Assembly (NCBI GenBank): GCA_947175265.1
Contig: CAMWMD010000001.1
Location: forward strand, 140,816-204,815
Direction of reading: 5' to 3'
DNA from: an uncultured Porphyromonadaceae bacterium
GTDB lineage: Bacteria > Bacteroidota > Bacteroidia > Bacteroidales > Muribaculaceae
Length of the DNA: 64,000 nt
The position numbers were made by a program, and so were the translations under genes. Under the pieces are notes generated by a model, which saw only the letters and a list, made by a program, of their open reading frames with translations, made no database searches and was not told the origin of the DNA. Positions 45,000 through 55,659 of this stretch are shown here, in pieces. The stretch's first letter is position 1, and each line of letters opens with the position of its first letter.

Positions 45000-46076
45000 T
45001 TAGAATAGATTTGAATCATCTATGCCTGACCAATCACCTACGATCTGTCGCAGGTTGCTATCGCCTATGATTCTGAGATCCGTAAGATTGACATTATCGC
45101 TCACATTGAGATAAGTCAGCATCTGATCAAAACTTACATCAAGTGTCGTAAGTTGATTATTGCTGAGATTTACTCTCTGGAGGAATGTCTGATTGCTCAG
45201 ATTTACGTTTACGAGATCATTCCACTCCAAGTTGACAAATGCGAGTGAGGGTGTATTGCTCACACTGAAGGTAGTCAAATCATTATAAGGTGCAAAAATA
45301 TCATTCAATGCCTTGCAGTCATTGATGACTAATTCTGTCATGTGATTGTCATTTGCAGCCAACGTTACCAAAGAGGGAAGTTGCTGAACATACATTTTTG
45401 CAATCTTATTACCCTGGACATTAAGGTTCTCAAGATTGGAGAGACCGGCCAAGGTGACTGTGGTCAAATCATTATAACCTGCATAAAGAGTTTTCAGAGC
45501 CTGACAATTTGCTACGGAAAGTTCATCAAGATTGTTGCTCATGACATTGAGATATGTCAGATTGACAGCATTTTCCACATTCAACTCAGCCAACTGATTA
45601 GATGCAAGATTCAATCGTTTGATAAACGGTGTTCCGGCCAGACTAATCTCGCCAATTCTGTTACGATTAAGTTTCAACGTCTGAAGTTGGTTCAGGCCGC
45701 TCAAGGTGATATTTGAGATTCGGTTTCTCGAAGCATTGATTTCTTCAAGAACAGGAGCCGAAGCAATCGTAAGAGACGTTATTTTGTTGCCGCTGACATC
45801 GACCTTCTGAAGAGCCGGGAAGCCGGACAGATCAAGCGTACCGGCGAGATCTTTATTATCCCATTTAATTTCAGTGACGTGCCCACCTTCTACCTTAATT
45901 CCGGGTATTTGTGAAACATTTCCTGAAAAACCAAGAGCCTCACCATTATTACCTCCTTTAGCCGAAGGCTGATTGACAAAAGCCTGAAGACTTTTTGCCT
46001 CGTTTTTTGATAAATTCTGAGCCCATGCTCCTCCGAAAGTCAAGGCTGCAGCAAAGAGTAACACAATTCTTTTCAT
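45000..46076 (-). CDS. secreted leucine-rich-repeat protein
   Basis: A 358-residue exported protein with a signal peptide (1-19, ending AWAQ). From about residue 75 to the end it has roughly 12 repeats of 21 residues with the consensus L..L.v..N.lt.l.v, as in PALQKVDVSGNKITSLTIAS and FLQRVNLSNNQLTTLDVS. This is an SDS22-like LRR seen in many Bacteroidota surface proteins and often involved in protein or glycan binding. There is no lipobox, gingipain-type or PorSS domain at the C-terminus, so it may be periplasmic or released. It is a single-gene unit with its own terminator. Confidence 0.85.
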   Translation of the reverse strand: MKRIVLLFAAALTFGGAWAQNLSKNEAKSLQAFVNQPSAKGGNNGEALGFSGNVSQIPGIKVEGGHVTEIKWDNKDLAGTLDLSGFPALQKVDVSGNKITSLTIASAPVLEEINASRNRISNITLSGLNQLQTLKLNRNRIGEISLAGTPFIKRLNLASNQLAELNVENAVNLTYLNVMSNNLDELSVANCQALKTLYAGYNDLTTVTLAGLSNLENLNVQGNKIAKMYVQQLPSLVTLAANDNHMTELVINDCKALNDIFAPYNDLTTFSVSNTPSLAFVNLEWNDLVNVNLSNQTFLQRVNLSNNQLTTLDVSFDQMLTYLNVSDNVNLTDLRIIGDSNLRQIVGDWSGIDDSNLF

Positions 46077-46378
46077 AACTTGATAAAATTAGATTATTGA
46101 GCCCTCCATTATCTCACGAATAATCGTAAAAACCGGACTCTTTTATTCTAAAACAATCAATTAATACAAAAAGTTGCCAGTAAAACGGGATTTAAAAAAC
46201 ATAATATGGAATAAAAGCCGTAAAATACCTCCGTAAAAAAATTTCAAAAAAATTATTCAAACTATAAACTCTTGTTGTCTTTTTTTGTTCTACTTGCAAA
46301 GCCTCAAATCATGAAATTGAAAAGAGGTTTTCCTTAAACTTATACTATTAATCTTTTAACAAAAAATCCATCTTCATT
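46077..46378. other. 302 bp spacer, nothing recognised
   Basis: The AT-rich gap between the divergent LRR gene and the small ORF at 46379. I see no good TAnnTTTG promoter box, hairpin, RNA gene or repeat in it; the closest is a TACTTGC preceded by TTTG near 46290, which deviates from the consensus. Confidence 0.5.
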
Positions 46379-46603
46379 ATGAAAGCCGTATTTGACATTC
46401 TTCTTGTAATTATCATGTTGACTGTAATGGTAATGCTTCTCTTAGGAGTGAATCAACTCGCAGATGTATCGGGGGACTCTTCCTCCAAAACCGCAAATGA
46501 CCTTAATGAAAATTACGAGTCAGAAACAAAAAATATTTCAAAGCGGGGTCTCTCCGGAATTTTTCTACTTCTACGTTCAAACATTAATGGAAAGAACCGT
46601 TAA
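46379..46603 (+). CDS. short single-pass membrane protein, hypothetical
   Basis: A 74-residue ORF with one strong transmembrane helix at residues 5-26 (FDILLVIIMLTVMVMLLLGV) and a polar tail rich in Ser, Asn and Lys. I do not recognise a family. The stop overlaps the end of the convergent comEC gene by 4 bases. A real gene is plausible because of the clean helix and the preceding 300-base spacer, but no ribosome site or promoter is convincing. Confidence 0.4.
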   Translation: MKAVFDILLVIIMLTVMVMLLLGVNQLADVSGDSSSKTANDLNENYESETKNISKRGLSGIFLLLRSNINGKNR

Positions 46604-48564
46604 AGTAAAACAAACTCAATATCCCCATCTTCCCTAAGGCTATGAATATTTTGCAATCTTGCCTCCTTTGCCTGGCGAAGGAGGTTCTTCTCTATCCGCT
46701 TGTTGACTGAAGGATGAATGATAATCTTATCGAACAGATTCCTTTGAGGGATATGACAGATGGAGTCAAGTCTATAACCATCGCAAATCATCAACCATGC
46801 CACATCATCTTTTCCTACAATCTTAGGTAGCAATTGATCCAAGTCCCGATTGCTGATTGCAGAATCTATAGATACTACATATTTATTTTTATATTTCCAA
46901 CAACCTATCTTATTTTGAGGTAGTGTCATTCTTTTTTCTTCTTGTCCCGAATAAAAGTAAATGAGATTTTCTGAACGGTATGCCGGAAAAACCATGCTGA
47001 CATCATCAGGATAAGATAGGACCGGGGCAAAAGCAATCACTCCAAGTAACCCGCACAGGCAATAACCTATAGTAATAATATTTCTTTTTTGTGCCATAAG
47101 GGTTACCAAAACAGTAATACCTCCCAGCCATAACCAAACAACTATATGTGACACTCTGAAAAAAATAACGGAGCCTTCAACAGATGAAACGAAAGAAGTT
47201 ATGCTATCAAGCAGGCAGTAGCCTTTATTTAAAAGAAAGACTAATATTCCCACTTCACAACCCATTGCCAATGAAATCACATACACAAATGCAATGCCCA
47301 TATATATGGGGAGTATAGGCAAAATCAGTAAATTTGCCGGAAGAAACAACAACGGTATAATTCCGAAATAGTAAGATACAAGTGCCCACGTGCCAAATGT
47401 GGCAACCAAACTAACTATTACCGAATTGTTAAGATAATACAATCTTGGATGCAAGTGCCTATCGACTGTATTCAATCGGTTAGAGAATATAAGCACGCAA
47501 AATACACATAGGAAACTTAGTTGAAGACCTATCTCATATAATGAATGGGGATTTATCAATAGAATTATAAATACTGACGCGAGCAGCGCGTTTACAGAGT
47601 TATTCCTCCTTTGGACGGATAATGATATCACCACAAAGGTAATCATTATAGCGGCTCTTACTGAGGAAGGGGAGCAACCGGTAAGCAAAGTGTATGACCA
47701 AAGAATCAGGACTCCTAACCAATAACGGAATTTTCTTAATCCAAAATAATTGAGAGGATAAAGAAGGATGAGAATAAAACCCATAATTAGAGTCAGATGT
47801 GTGCCACTCAACGCTAGGATATGAGCAATTCCTGAATTACTGAAATTTATCCTTGCTTCAGGACTGATAAGAGATTTATCGCCTAATATGAGTGCAACTA
47901 AAAAAGCTTTGCATTTTCGATCAAGAGAAGATTTCTCTATTTTTATTACCAAATTATCTCGGATACCTGAGGAAAAGGTCTTTAAATCATTATCTTTTCC
48001 GATTCGTCGTATCTTATCACTTGGCACAAAAGAGCAATAGAGAATACCTCTGTCTGACATTCTCCGAGCATAACCATTCCTACTATTCCTTAAATTATCG
48101 CTTACTTTTTTGAAATTAACAGGAAACAAGAGTCTATCACCCTCCGTGGCAGAAAATCCATCTGTTGATATCTGTATATACATATTATCCGGATATATGA
48201 TTGTACCAGACGAGTACAGGATTTTACTGCAATGGATTAAAAAATAATCACCTTCTGCCAAAGAGCGCGATTCCGTAACCTTACCCTGAATACCCTTTAT
48301 TTTTGAGAGATCATCATCAGGCATCAAATAAGGCCTGTTGATAAAAGAGGTAAAATTACCAATCCCCATAAATAAAGTAGTTATCCACACATAGTGGTAT
48401 CTATTGGTCGCTAAAGCCAAAACGGGCTTCTTTCCTATTACAGTAAGAGAATAATAGGTGAGCAGGGAGACGACAATAAGAAATATTGGCAGATACGGGG
48501 TTTGGAAGTATCTGCCAATAAGTATACCTAAAATGAGGCCTATCAAAGGTGGTAGGAAAGTCAT
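46600..48564 (-). CDS. comEC: ComEC/Rec2-family DNA-uptake protein
   Basis: A 654-residue membrane protein. The N-terminal OB-like domain (about 60-190) contains QGKVTESRSLAEGDYFLIHCS. The Competence transmembrane domain follows (about 210-490): FLVALILGDKSLISPEARINFSNSGIAHILALSGTHL and CSPSSVRAAIM are the ComEC hallmarks. The C-terminal part (500-654) is short and shows no HxHxDH metallo-beta-lactamase motif that many full-length ComEC proteins carry. It forms the channel for single-stranded DNA in transformation. It lies 10 bases after aroE. Confidence 0.88.
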   Translation of the reverse strand: MTFLPPLIGLILGILIGRYFQTPYLPIFLIVVSLLTYYSLTVIGKKPVLALATNRYHYVWITTLFMGIGNFTSFINRPYLMPDDDLSKIKGIQGKVTESRSLAEGDYFLIHCSKILYSSGTIIYPDNMYIQISTDGFSATEGDRLLFPVNFKKVSDNLRNSRNGYARRMSDRGILYCSFVPSDKIRRIGKDNDLKTFSSGIRDNLVIKIEKSSLDRKCKAFLVALILGDKSLISPEARINFSNSGIAHILALSGTHLTLIMGFILILLYPLNYFGLRKFRYWLGVLILWSYTLLTGCSPSSVRAAIMITFVVISLSVQRRNNSVNALLASVFIILLINPHSLYEIGLQLSFLCVFCVLIFSNRLNTVDRHLHPRLYYLNNSVIVSLVATFGTWALVSYYFGIIPLLFLPANLLILPILPIYMGIAFVYVISLAMGCEVGILVFLLNKGYCLLDSITSFVSSVEGSVIFFRVSHIVVWLWLGGITVLVTLMAQKRNIITIGYCLCGLLGVIAFAPVLSYPDDVSMVFPAYRSENLIYFYSGQEEKRMTLPQNKIGCWKYKNKYVVSIDSAISNRDLDQLLPKIVGKDDVAWLMICDGYRLDSICHIPQRNLFDKIIIHPSVNKRIEKNLLRQAKEARLQNIHSLREDGDIEFVLL

Positions 48565-48573
48565 GCAGTGATT

Positions 48574-49308
48574 TTAAGATGTCCAGATACGCCATGCTTC
48601 AATAGCCTGTCCGTAGAGCATTTCCAAACCGTTTTTTACCACGGCTCCGTTTTCAATGCCATATCTCATAAACTTAGTTATTGGAGGATTATAGACAAGG
48701 TCATAAAGAAGATGTCTGGAGGTCAAGGATTCGTAAGGTAGGGGAGGGGCATCATCTACATGGGGCCACATTCCTAATGGAGTCGAATTAACTATGACAT
48801 GATAAGAATTCAGCAACGCCGGAGTTACTTCCTCGTAACTGATTGAGGTCCCAGTTTTTCTCCTTGATACTGATTTCACATTCAAACCAAGATTCTTTAG
48901 AACATGCGACACCGCCTTTGATGCACCCCCCGTCCCAAGAACGAGGGCATTTTTCATGTGGGGTTTTATCAATGGTAATATAGATTGACGAAATCCCAAG
49001 GCATCGCTATTGAAACCTTCAAGAACTTTCCCTTCAACAGAGTCTGTAATTTTTATGACATTTACTGCCCCAATTTGAGCAGCATCTTCTGAAAGCGCAT
49101 TCAAATATTTTATTACGTCCTGTTTATAGGGGATTGTCACGTTGAGTCCTTTTAAATCTGGATGTGCTCTCAAGAGATCCGGCAAATCCTCAATAGATTC
49201 AAGAGGGAAAAGACGGTATTCCTCGTCAATATTTTCTTCCGCAAATTTCTTATTGAAGTAATTTGCGGAAAAAGAATGACCTAAAGGACGTCCTATTAAT
49301 CCATACAT
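48574..49308 (-). CDS. aroE: shikimate dehydrogenase
   Basis: A 244-residue NADP-type shikimate dehydrogenase. The substrate-binding start is YGLIGRPLGHSFSANYFNKKF, the catalytic Lys lies in GLNVTIPYKQDVI, and the dinucleotide motif is LVLGTGGASKAV. The segment VNSTPLGMWP is also typical. It reduces 3-dehydroshikimate in chorismate synthesis. It is 30 bases after the M13 peptidase gene and 10 bases before comEC. Confidence 0.96.
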   Translation of the reverse strand: MYGLIGRPLGHSFSANYFNKKFAEENIDEEYRLFPLESIEDLPDLLRAHPDLKGLNVTIPYKQDVIKYLNALSEDAAQIGAVNVIKITDSVEGKVLEGFNSDALGFRQSILPLIKPHMKNALVLGTGGASKAVSHVLKNLGLNVKSVSRRKTGTSISYEEVTPALLNSYHVIVNSTPLGMWPHVDDAPPLPYESLTSRHLLYDLVYNPPITKFMRYGIENGAVVKNGLEMLYGQAIEAWRIWTS

Positions 49309-49338
49309 AACTATAGTTTTTATGGTTCGTTAAAGAAT

Positions 49339-51342
49339 TTACCAAATGACGGTTCTCTCAGAGAGTTCCCTATACATTTTATCACCCTCCTTAATTCCAA
49401 AGGCGTCAAAAAATGAGTCGAGGTTTCTGAGTGTGTCATTAACCCGGAGTTTACCAAGAGAATGAGAATCAGACTTCACCCTCACTACGATTGACTCCGG
49501 CCGGATATTCTCTGCCCAAACATTAGCATAAGCGAGATAGAAGCGTTGGTAAGGGGTAAAGCCATCAATGACTTCCTCCTTTTTATCTTTCAGAATATTG
49601 GAATAGGCTGTAAAGGCTACCCTTAAACCTCCTTGATCGGCAATATTTTCACCGAGGGTATATTTTCCGTTTGCAAAAATCCCGGGAGCAACCTCAATTT
49701 TATCAAACTGCTTGGCTATAGAATCAGCCAAGGAATTGAACTTTTCAGAGTCTTCCGGTTGCCACCAATCAGACAAATTACCTGACTTATCAAAATGCCT
49801 ACCACTATCATCATAGCCATGAGTCATCTCATGACCAATCACTACACCTATACGACCGTAGTTCAAGGCATCATCAGCCGATATATCAAAAAATGGAGGC
49901 TGGAGGATGCCTGCCGGGAAACATATTTCATTTGAGACAGGGTTGTAATATGCATTTACAGACTGTGGAGTCATCAGCCATTCCGATTTGTCTACCTCCT
50001 GGTTTAGTTTGCCATAGTTATGATGAGTCAACCAAACGGAAGCATCATAAATATTTTCCATAAATGACTTTTTAGGGTCAATATGAATATTTGAATAATC
50101 CTTCCATTTTTCGGGATACCCTATCTTGACATGAAGGGTAGAGAGCTTTTCCAAAGCCTTCTCTTTTGTCATTTCTGACATCCAAGACAATCCTTTTATA
50201 TGCTCACCTAATGCGTTCCTAAGGTTTTCCACCAACTCCACCATGTACTGTTTATTCTTCTCGGGAAAGTATTTGTTGACATATAATTTCCCAACTACCT
50301 CACCGAATAAAGAATTAGGCACACCCATCACTCTTTTCCATCTCGGTTTCCTCTCTTCCGTACCGGTCATTACCTTTCCGAAAAGTTCGAAGTCCGCATC
50401 TTCAAAATCTTTACTAAGATAATTGGCAGAATCCGCCACAAGATCAAAAATAAAAAGATCCTTAATTTCCTGTGCCGTAAGGGTAGGCAACAATTGGTTG
50501 ATATAATCGAGGAAAGTAGGATCAATCACATTCACTTCAGTCAAGTCATCAATCCCGAATTCATGGAAATACTTATCCCAGTCGAAATTTGAATATCGTT
50601 TTTTGAATTCCTGATAATCGATTATGTTAAAGCGTACATTAGGATCCCTCAGTTCTTCCTTCGTCTTTCTATGCTCGGCAAAACCGGTCTCAAACTTTAT
50701 GACATTATCACAAATTCTCTGACAAGATGCCTCATCAAGACCAATAAGTTCCATCAATCTTTTGATATAGACTTTGTAGGCTTGCATAAACTTATCGTTC
50801 TGAGGATTGCGCTCAATATAGTAATCTCTGTCACCAAGTCCTAAACCGGCATAACTAATATACATTAGGTGTTGGTCAGAATCTCTCTGATCAGGCCCGA
50901 CACCTGAAGAAAAGAATGTGGAAGTGAGGCCTGTATGCATCCATGCAATAAGTTTCTCAAGATTGGAAAGATCGTCATTGATAATCTTTTCAACAAAAGG
51001 CATGATAGGTGAGGCGCCCTCCTTATTCAACCTTTCGACGTCCATTCCTAAAGAATAGATATCCTTAATCTTTTGCGCATCAGTATCTTTTACTTGCGAC
51101 GCAGGATTTTCATAAAGGGTATCTATCAATTCCTTTATTTGCTCTACCGACCTCTCATAAACCTTATCAAACACTCCATATCTTGAGTAATCATCAGGGA
51201 GAGGATTGCTTTTTAACCAACCTCCGTTTGCAAATTGATAGAAATCATCATTCAATCGGACAGAAAAGTCAAAATTTGACTCATCCAACCCATTTCTCAC
51301 CTGTGTATCTAAAGTATCACGGAGGGAAGTTTCGTTCTCCAT
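49339..51342 (-). CDS. M13-family metallopeptidase (PepO type)
   Basis: A 667-residue neprilysin-type zinc peptidase. The zinc motif is VIGHEMTHGYDD (His504, Glu505, His508) and the third ligand lies in ENIADQGGL. The late NAYYNPVSNEICFPAGILQPPFF region is typical. The N-terminus MENETSLRDTLDTQV has no signal peptide or lipobox, unlike most Bacteroidota M13 enzymes that act in the periplasm; it is therefore predicted to be cytoplasmic unless the start is wrong. It degrades short peptides. It follows the ABC-F gene by 55 bases. Confidence 0.92.
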   Translation of the reverse strand: MENETSLRDTLDTQVRNGLDESNFDFSVRLNDDFYQFANGGWLKSNPLPDDYSRYGVFDKVYERSVEQIKELIDTLYENPASQVKDTDAQKIKDIYSLGMDVERLNKEGASPIMPFVEKIINDDLSNLEKLIAWMHTGLTSTFFSSGVGPDQRDSDQHLMYISYAGLGLGDRDYYIERNPQNDKFMQAYKVYIKRLMELIGLDEASCQRICDNVIKFETGFAEHRKTKEELRDPNVRFNIIDYQEFKKRYSNFDWDKYFHEFGIDDLTEVNVIDPTFLDYINQLLPTLTAQEIKDLFIFDLVADSANYLSKDFEDADFELFGKVMTGTEERKPRWKRVMGVPNSLFGEVVGKLYVNKYFPEKNKQYMVELVENLRNALGEHIKGLSWMSEMTKEKALEKLSTLHVKIGYPEKWKDYSNIHIDPKKSFMENIYDASVWLTHHNYGKLNQEVDKSEWLMTPQSVNAYYNPVSNEICFPAGILQPPFFDISADDALNYGRIGVVIGHEMTHGYDDSGRHFDKSGNLSDWWQPEDSEKFNSLADSIAKQFDKIEVAPGIFANGKYTLGENIADQGGLRVAFTAYSNILKDKKEEVIDGFTPYQRFYLAYANVWAENIRPESIVVRVKSDSHSLGKLRVNDTLRNLDSFFDAFGIKEGDKMYRELSERTVIW

Positions 51343-51397
51343 AAAAAATTTATATTAATTTCATTGATCTTTTAGAATATTCCGGACTATCTATCTC

Positions 51398-53353
51398 TCA
51401 CTCAAAACTATCAAGTTTCTCCTGTGCAGATTCCCAATCCGACATCGCTTTCTCCAACAATTTATTCACGTTCTCATACTCCTCAAGAACTTCTTGTGAA
51501 GAATCTCCTTGTGAAAGTTTTCCTTCGATATCAGATAACTGTCCTTCTAATTCCGTTACTCTCTTTTCAGTTTCCCTAATATCCTTTTCTAATTTTCTCA
51601 ATTTCCTTTCTCTATCCTTTTGTTCGGCATAAGATAACACCTTACTGTCACCCGATTCTTTTTCTTCAGAAGTAGAAGGGGATAATGGGCTTGACTGCTT
51701 TCCACTCTCCTCCCTGTAATTCTGTCTTTCAAGGTCAGAAAGATTATCAAGACGTTTCTTCTTGAGGAATTCATAAATTCCTCCGAGATTTTCCCTAACT
51801 TTACCACCTCCAAATTCATATACCTTATCTACCAGGCCGTCGAGGAAATCCCTGTCATGACTGACAACAATGACCGTACCGTCAAAAGCCTTAATCGCCT
51901 CTTTAAGAATATCCTTAGTGCGCATATCAAGATGATTGGTAGGCTCATCAAGTATGAGGAAGTTTACGGGTTCAAGAAGAAGCTTAATCATGGCCAGCCT
52001 TGTTTTCTCTCCTCCGGAAAGGACTTTTACAGGCTTCTCTGAGGCTTCACCACCAAACATGAAGGCACCCAGAATATCATTGATTCTTGTACGTATATCT
52101 CCGGTGGCGACATTGTCAATTGTCTCAAAGACTGACAGATTCTCTTCAAGCAACTGAGCCTGATTCTGAGCGAAATATCCTATCTTAACGTTATGACCCA
52201 ATCTGAGATGACCGTCAAATTCAATTTCAGACATGATACATTTCACAAGTGTAGATTTTCCCTCACCATTCTTTCCTACAAATGCTACTTTTTCTCCTCG
52301 TCTTAAAGAGAACTCCACATCTGAAAAAACTGTATGATCTCCATAATTCTTTTTAAGCCCTTCTATAATTAAAGGGAAGTCGCCTGAGCGTGGTGCCGGT
52401 GGAAATTTTAAATGAAGGCGTGAATTATCCACCTCATCAATCTCAATTGGGACAATCTTCTCAAGTTGCTTTATCCTGCTTTGCACCTGAACAGCCTTAG
52501 TAGCCTTATATCTGAACTTCTCAATGAAATCTTTTGTCTCAGAAATCATTTTCTGTTGATTTTCATAAGCCCTTTTCTGCTGCTCAATACGTTCTTCTCT
52601 TAGAGATACGAAATGTGAATAATTTACCTTATAGTCATAAATATTCCCACAGGATATTTCTATAGTGCGCCGAGTGACGTTATCAAGGAAGGCTCTGTCA
52701 TGACTCACCAGAACTACAGCCTTTGCCTTATTACTAAGGAATTGTTCCAACCACTGTATCGACTCAATATCAAGATGGTTTGTGGGCTCATCGAGCAAGA
52801 GCACATCGGGCTTCTGCAATAGGATTTTGGCCAATTCCACTCGCATTCTCCAGCCCCCGGAAAACTCTTTAGTGGGGCGATTAAGATCTTCGCGCGTGAA
52901 ACCGAGGCCGATTAAAGTCTTCTCTATCTCAGCCTCTATTCCGGTTTCACCCTCCATTGATAGACGTTGGTTGAGGAAGTCCAGACGATTAAGCAATTTG
53001 CTATACTCCTCGCTCTCATAATCTTCAAAGGAAAGAAGTTTATTATTTAGCCTCTCTACTTCCGCCATCATTTCCAAACGCGCTCCGAACGCTTTCTTCG
53101 TTTCTTCAAGAAGAGTGGTCTCATCAGCAAGGCGCATTTGCTGCGGAAGATAGCCTATGGTTAGACCTGACGGCTTTGACACTGTACCTTTCGTCGGCTC
53201 CTGAAGTCCCGCTAAAATTTTTAACATCGTTGATTTTCCTGCGCCATTCTTTCCCACCAATGCAATTTTGTCGTTGGGATTGATGACAAAAGAGACATCA
53301 GAGAATAAAGGCTTGGCAGAAAACTCCACGCTCAGATTATTTATAGAAACCAT
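51398..53353 (-). CDS. ABC-F family ATPase
   Basis: A 651-residue protein with two ABC domains and no membrane part. Walker A motifs are GKNGAGKST (residues 34-42) and GKNGEGKST, the signatures FSGGWRMRVELAK and LSGGEKTRLAMIK, and Walker B motifs end LLLDEPTNHLD and LILDEPTNHLD. The two are joined by a P-site-tRNA-interaction type linker (about 235-310). A C-terminal coiled coil (about 580-651) resembles the DNA- or ribosome-binding tail of Uup. ABC-F proteins act on stalled ribosomes. The leader has a stem-loop just after the promoter. Confidence 0.9.
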   Translation of the reverse strand: MVSINNLSVEFSAKPLFSDVSFVINPNDKIALVGKNGAGKSTMLKILAGLQEPTKGTVSKPSGLTIGYLPQQMRLADETTLLEETKKAFGARLEMMAEVERLNNKLLSFEDYESEEYSKLLNRLDFLNQRLSMEGETGIEAEIEKTLIGLGFTREDLNRPTKEFSGGWRMRVELAKILLQKPDVLLLDEPTNHLDIESIQWLEQFLSNKAKAVVLVSHDRAFLDNVTRRTIEISCGNIYDYKVNYSHFVSLREERIEQQKRAYENQQKMISETKDFIEKFRYKATKAVQVQSRIKQLEKIVPIEIDEVDNSRLHLKFPPAPRSGDFPLIIEGLKKNYGDHTVFSDVEFSLRRGEKVAFVGKNGEGKSTLVKCIMSEIEFDGHLRLGHNVKIGYFAQNQAQLLEENLSVFETIDNVATGDIRTRINDILGAFMFGGEASEKPVKVLSGGEKTRLAMIKLLLEPVNFLILDEPTNHLDMRTKDILKEAIKAFDGTVIVVSHDRDFLDGLVDKVYEFGGGKVRENLGGIYEFLKKKRLDNLSDLERQNYREESGKQSSPLSPSTSEEKESGDSKVLSYAEQKDRERKLRKLEKDIRETEKRVTELEGQLSDIEGKLSQGDSSQEVLEEYENVNKLLEKAMSDWESAQEKLDSFE

Positions 53354-53374
53354 CTAATTAAATTTAATTTTAGA

Positions 53375-53407
53375 GTCGGGAACAGTGATAAAGACAGTTG
53401 TCCCGAC
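53375..53407 (-). promoter_or_regulatory. leader stem-loop of the ABC-F gene
   Basis: GTCGGGAACA (53375-53384) pairs with TGTCCCGAC (53399-53407) with one bulged A. It occupies the leader almost directly after the predicted start of transcription and ends 22 bases before the ABC-F ATG. A role in translation control is possible. Confidence 0.5.
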
Positions 53408-53414
53408 GAATTTC

Positions 53415-53445
53415 CAAAATTAACAAAAAACTTATAATAAACAAA
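53415..53445 (-). promoter_or_regulatory. promoter of the ABC-F gene
   Basis: Minus-strand TTTG (53445-53442), 19-base spacer and -7 TAATTTTG (53422-53415), matching the Bacteroidota consensus. Transcription would start near 53408. Confidence 0.75.
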
Positions 53446-53460
53446 ATATTGATACCAATA

Positions 53461-53495
53461 TAAAAAAGGGCAGAGGAAAAAGTTTCCTCCGCCCC
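53461..53495 (-). terminator. terminator of groESL
   Basis: GGGCAGAGGAAA (53468-53479) pairs with TTTCCTCCGCCC (53483-53494) apart from one mismatch. On the minus strand this is a GC-rich hairpin followed by six T, 22 bases after the groEL stop. Confidence 0.9.
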
Positions 53496-53516
53496 ATATT
53501 GGACATCTGAGTTTTT

Positions 53517-55166
<1,650 letters not shown>

Positions 55167-55215
55167 TTACAACCGGAAAATCCGGAATTTACAAATATAA
55201 TTAAAGGAGAATATA

Positions 55216-55488
55216 TTATTCAATCACAGCAAGAACATCACTCTGGCGCATTATTATATATTTTACGCCATCAAGTTCAATCTCACTGCCGGCATATTTG
55301 CCATACAGAACATCATCTCCCTCTTTCAAGACCATAGGCTCATCTTTGCTACCGTTGCCAACTGCCAGAACCTTACCCCTGAGGGGTTTTTCCTTAGCAG
55401 AATTCGGAATTATGATGCCACTCATAGTGACTTCCTCAGCAGCAGCCGGCTCGATGAGAACTCGGTCAGACAATGGTTTTATATTCAT
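55216..55488 (-). CDS. groES: co-chaperonin GroES
   Basis: A 90-residue Cpn10: MNIKPLSDRVLIEPAAAEEV, the mobile loop TMSGIIIPNSAKEKP and the LYGKYAGSEIELDG segment are typical. It caps the GroEL ring. The operon is preceded, about 37-54 bases upstream of the ATG, by a sigma-54-like site rather than a clear primary-sigma promoter, and no CIRCE element is present. Confidence 0.97.
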   Translation of the reverse strand: MNIKPLSDRVLIEPAAAEEVTMSGIIIPNSAKEKPLRGKVLAVGNGSKDEPMVLKEGDDVLYGKYAGSEIELDGVKYIIMRQSDVLAVIE

Positions 55489-55524
55489 AATTAGATTTAC
55501 TTTAATTAATTCTTCTTTTTAAGA

Positions 55525-55541
55525 TACAAATTTCGTGCCAA
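55525..55541 (-). promoter_or_regulatory. sigma-54-like promoter upstream of groES
   Basis: On the minus strand TTGGCACG (55541-55534), 4 bases, then TTGTA (55529-55525) matches the -24/-12 consensus YTGGCACGrNNNTTGCW at every fixed position except the -12 C, which is T. The predicted start lies near 55514, leaving a leader of about 26 bases. An overlapping GAAATTTG is only a 7/8 match to the ordinary -7 box and has no -33 partner. Confidence 0.5.
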
Positions 55542-55569
55542 ACATGGATTACACATCCTTTTATTTTAC

Positions 55570-55609
55570 AAATAAAGAACAAATCCCCGCTGAGATTTGT
55601 TCCTTATTT
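55570..55609 (-). terminator. terminator of the alpha-amylase gene
   Basis: Arms 55570-55584 and 55595-55609 make a 15 bp stem with one mismatch and a 10-base loop. On the minus strand the T-rich arm (TTATTT pairing with AAATAA) gives the usual terminator end. It lies 50 bases after the amylase stop, upstream of groES. Confidence 0.8.
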
Positions 55610-55659
55610 TTCATTTTTTTAATATAAAGGCGTACTCCCAGAATACAGCCTTCATATTG

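Noticed and set aside
55489..55569. CIRCE element before groES
   Set aside because: The TTAGCACTC-N9-GAGTGCTAA palindrome is not present in this gap.
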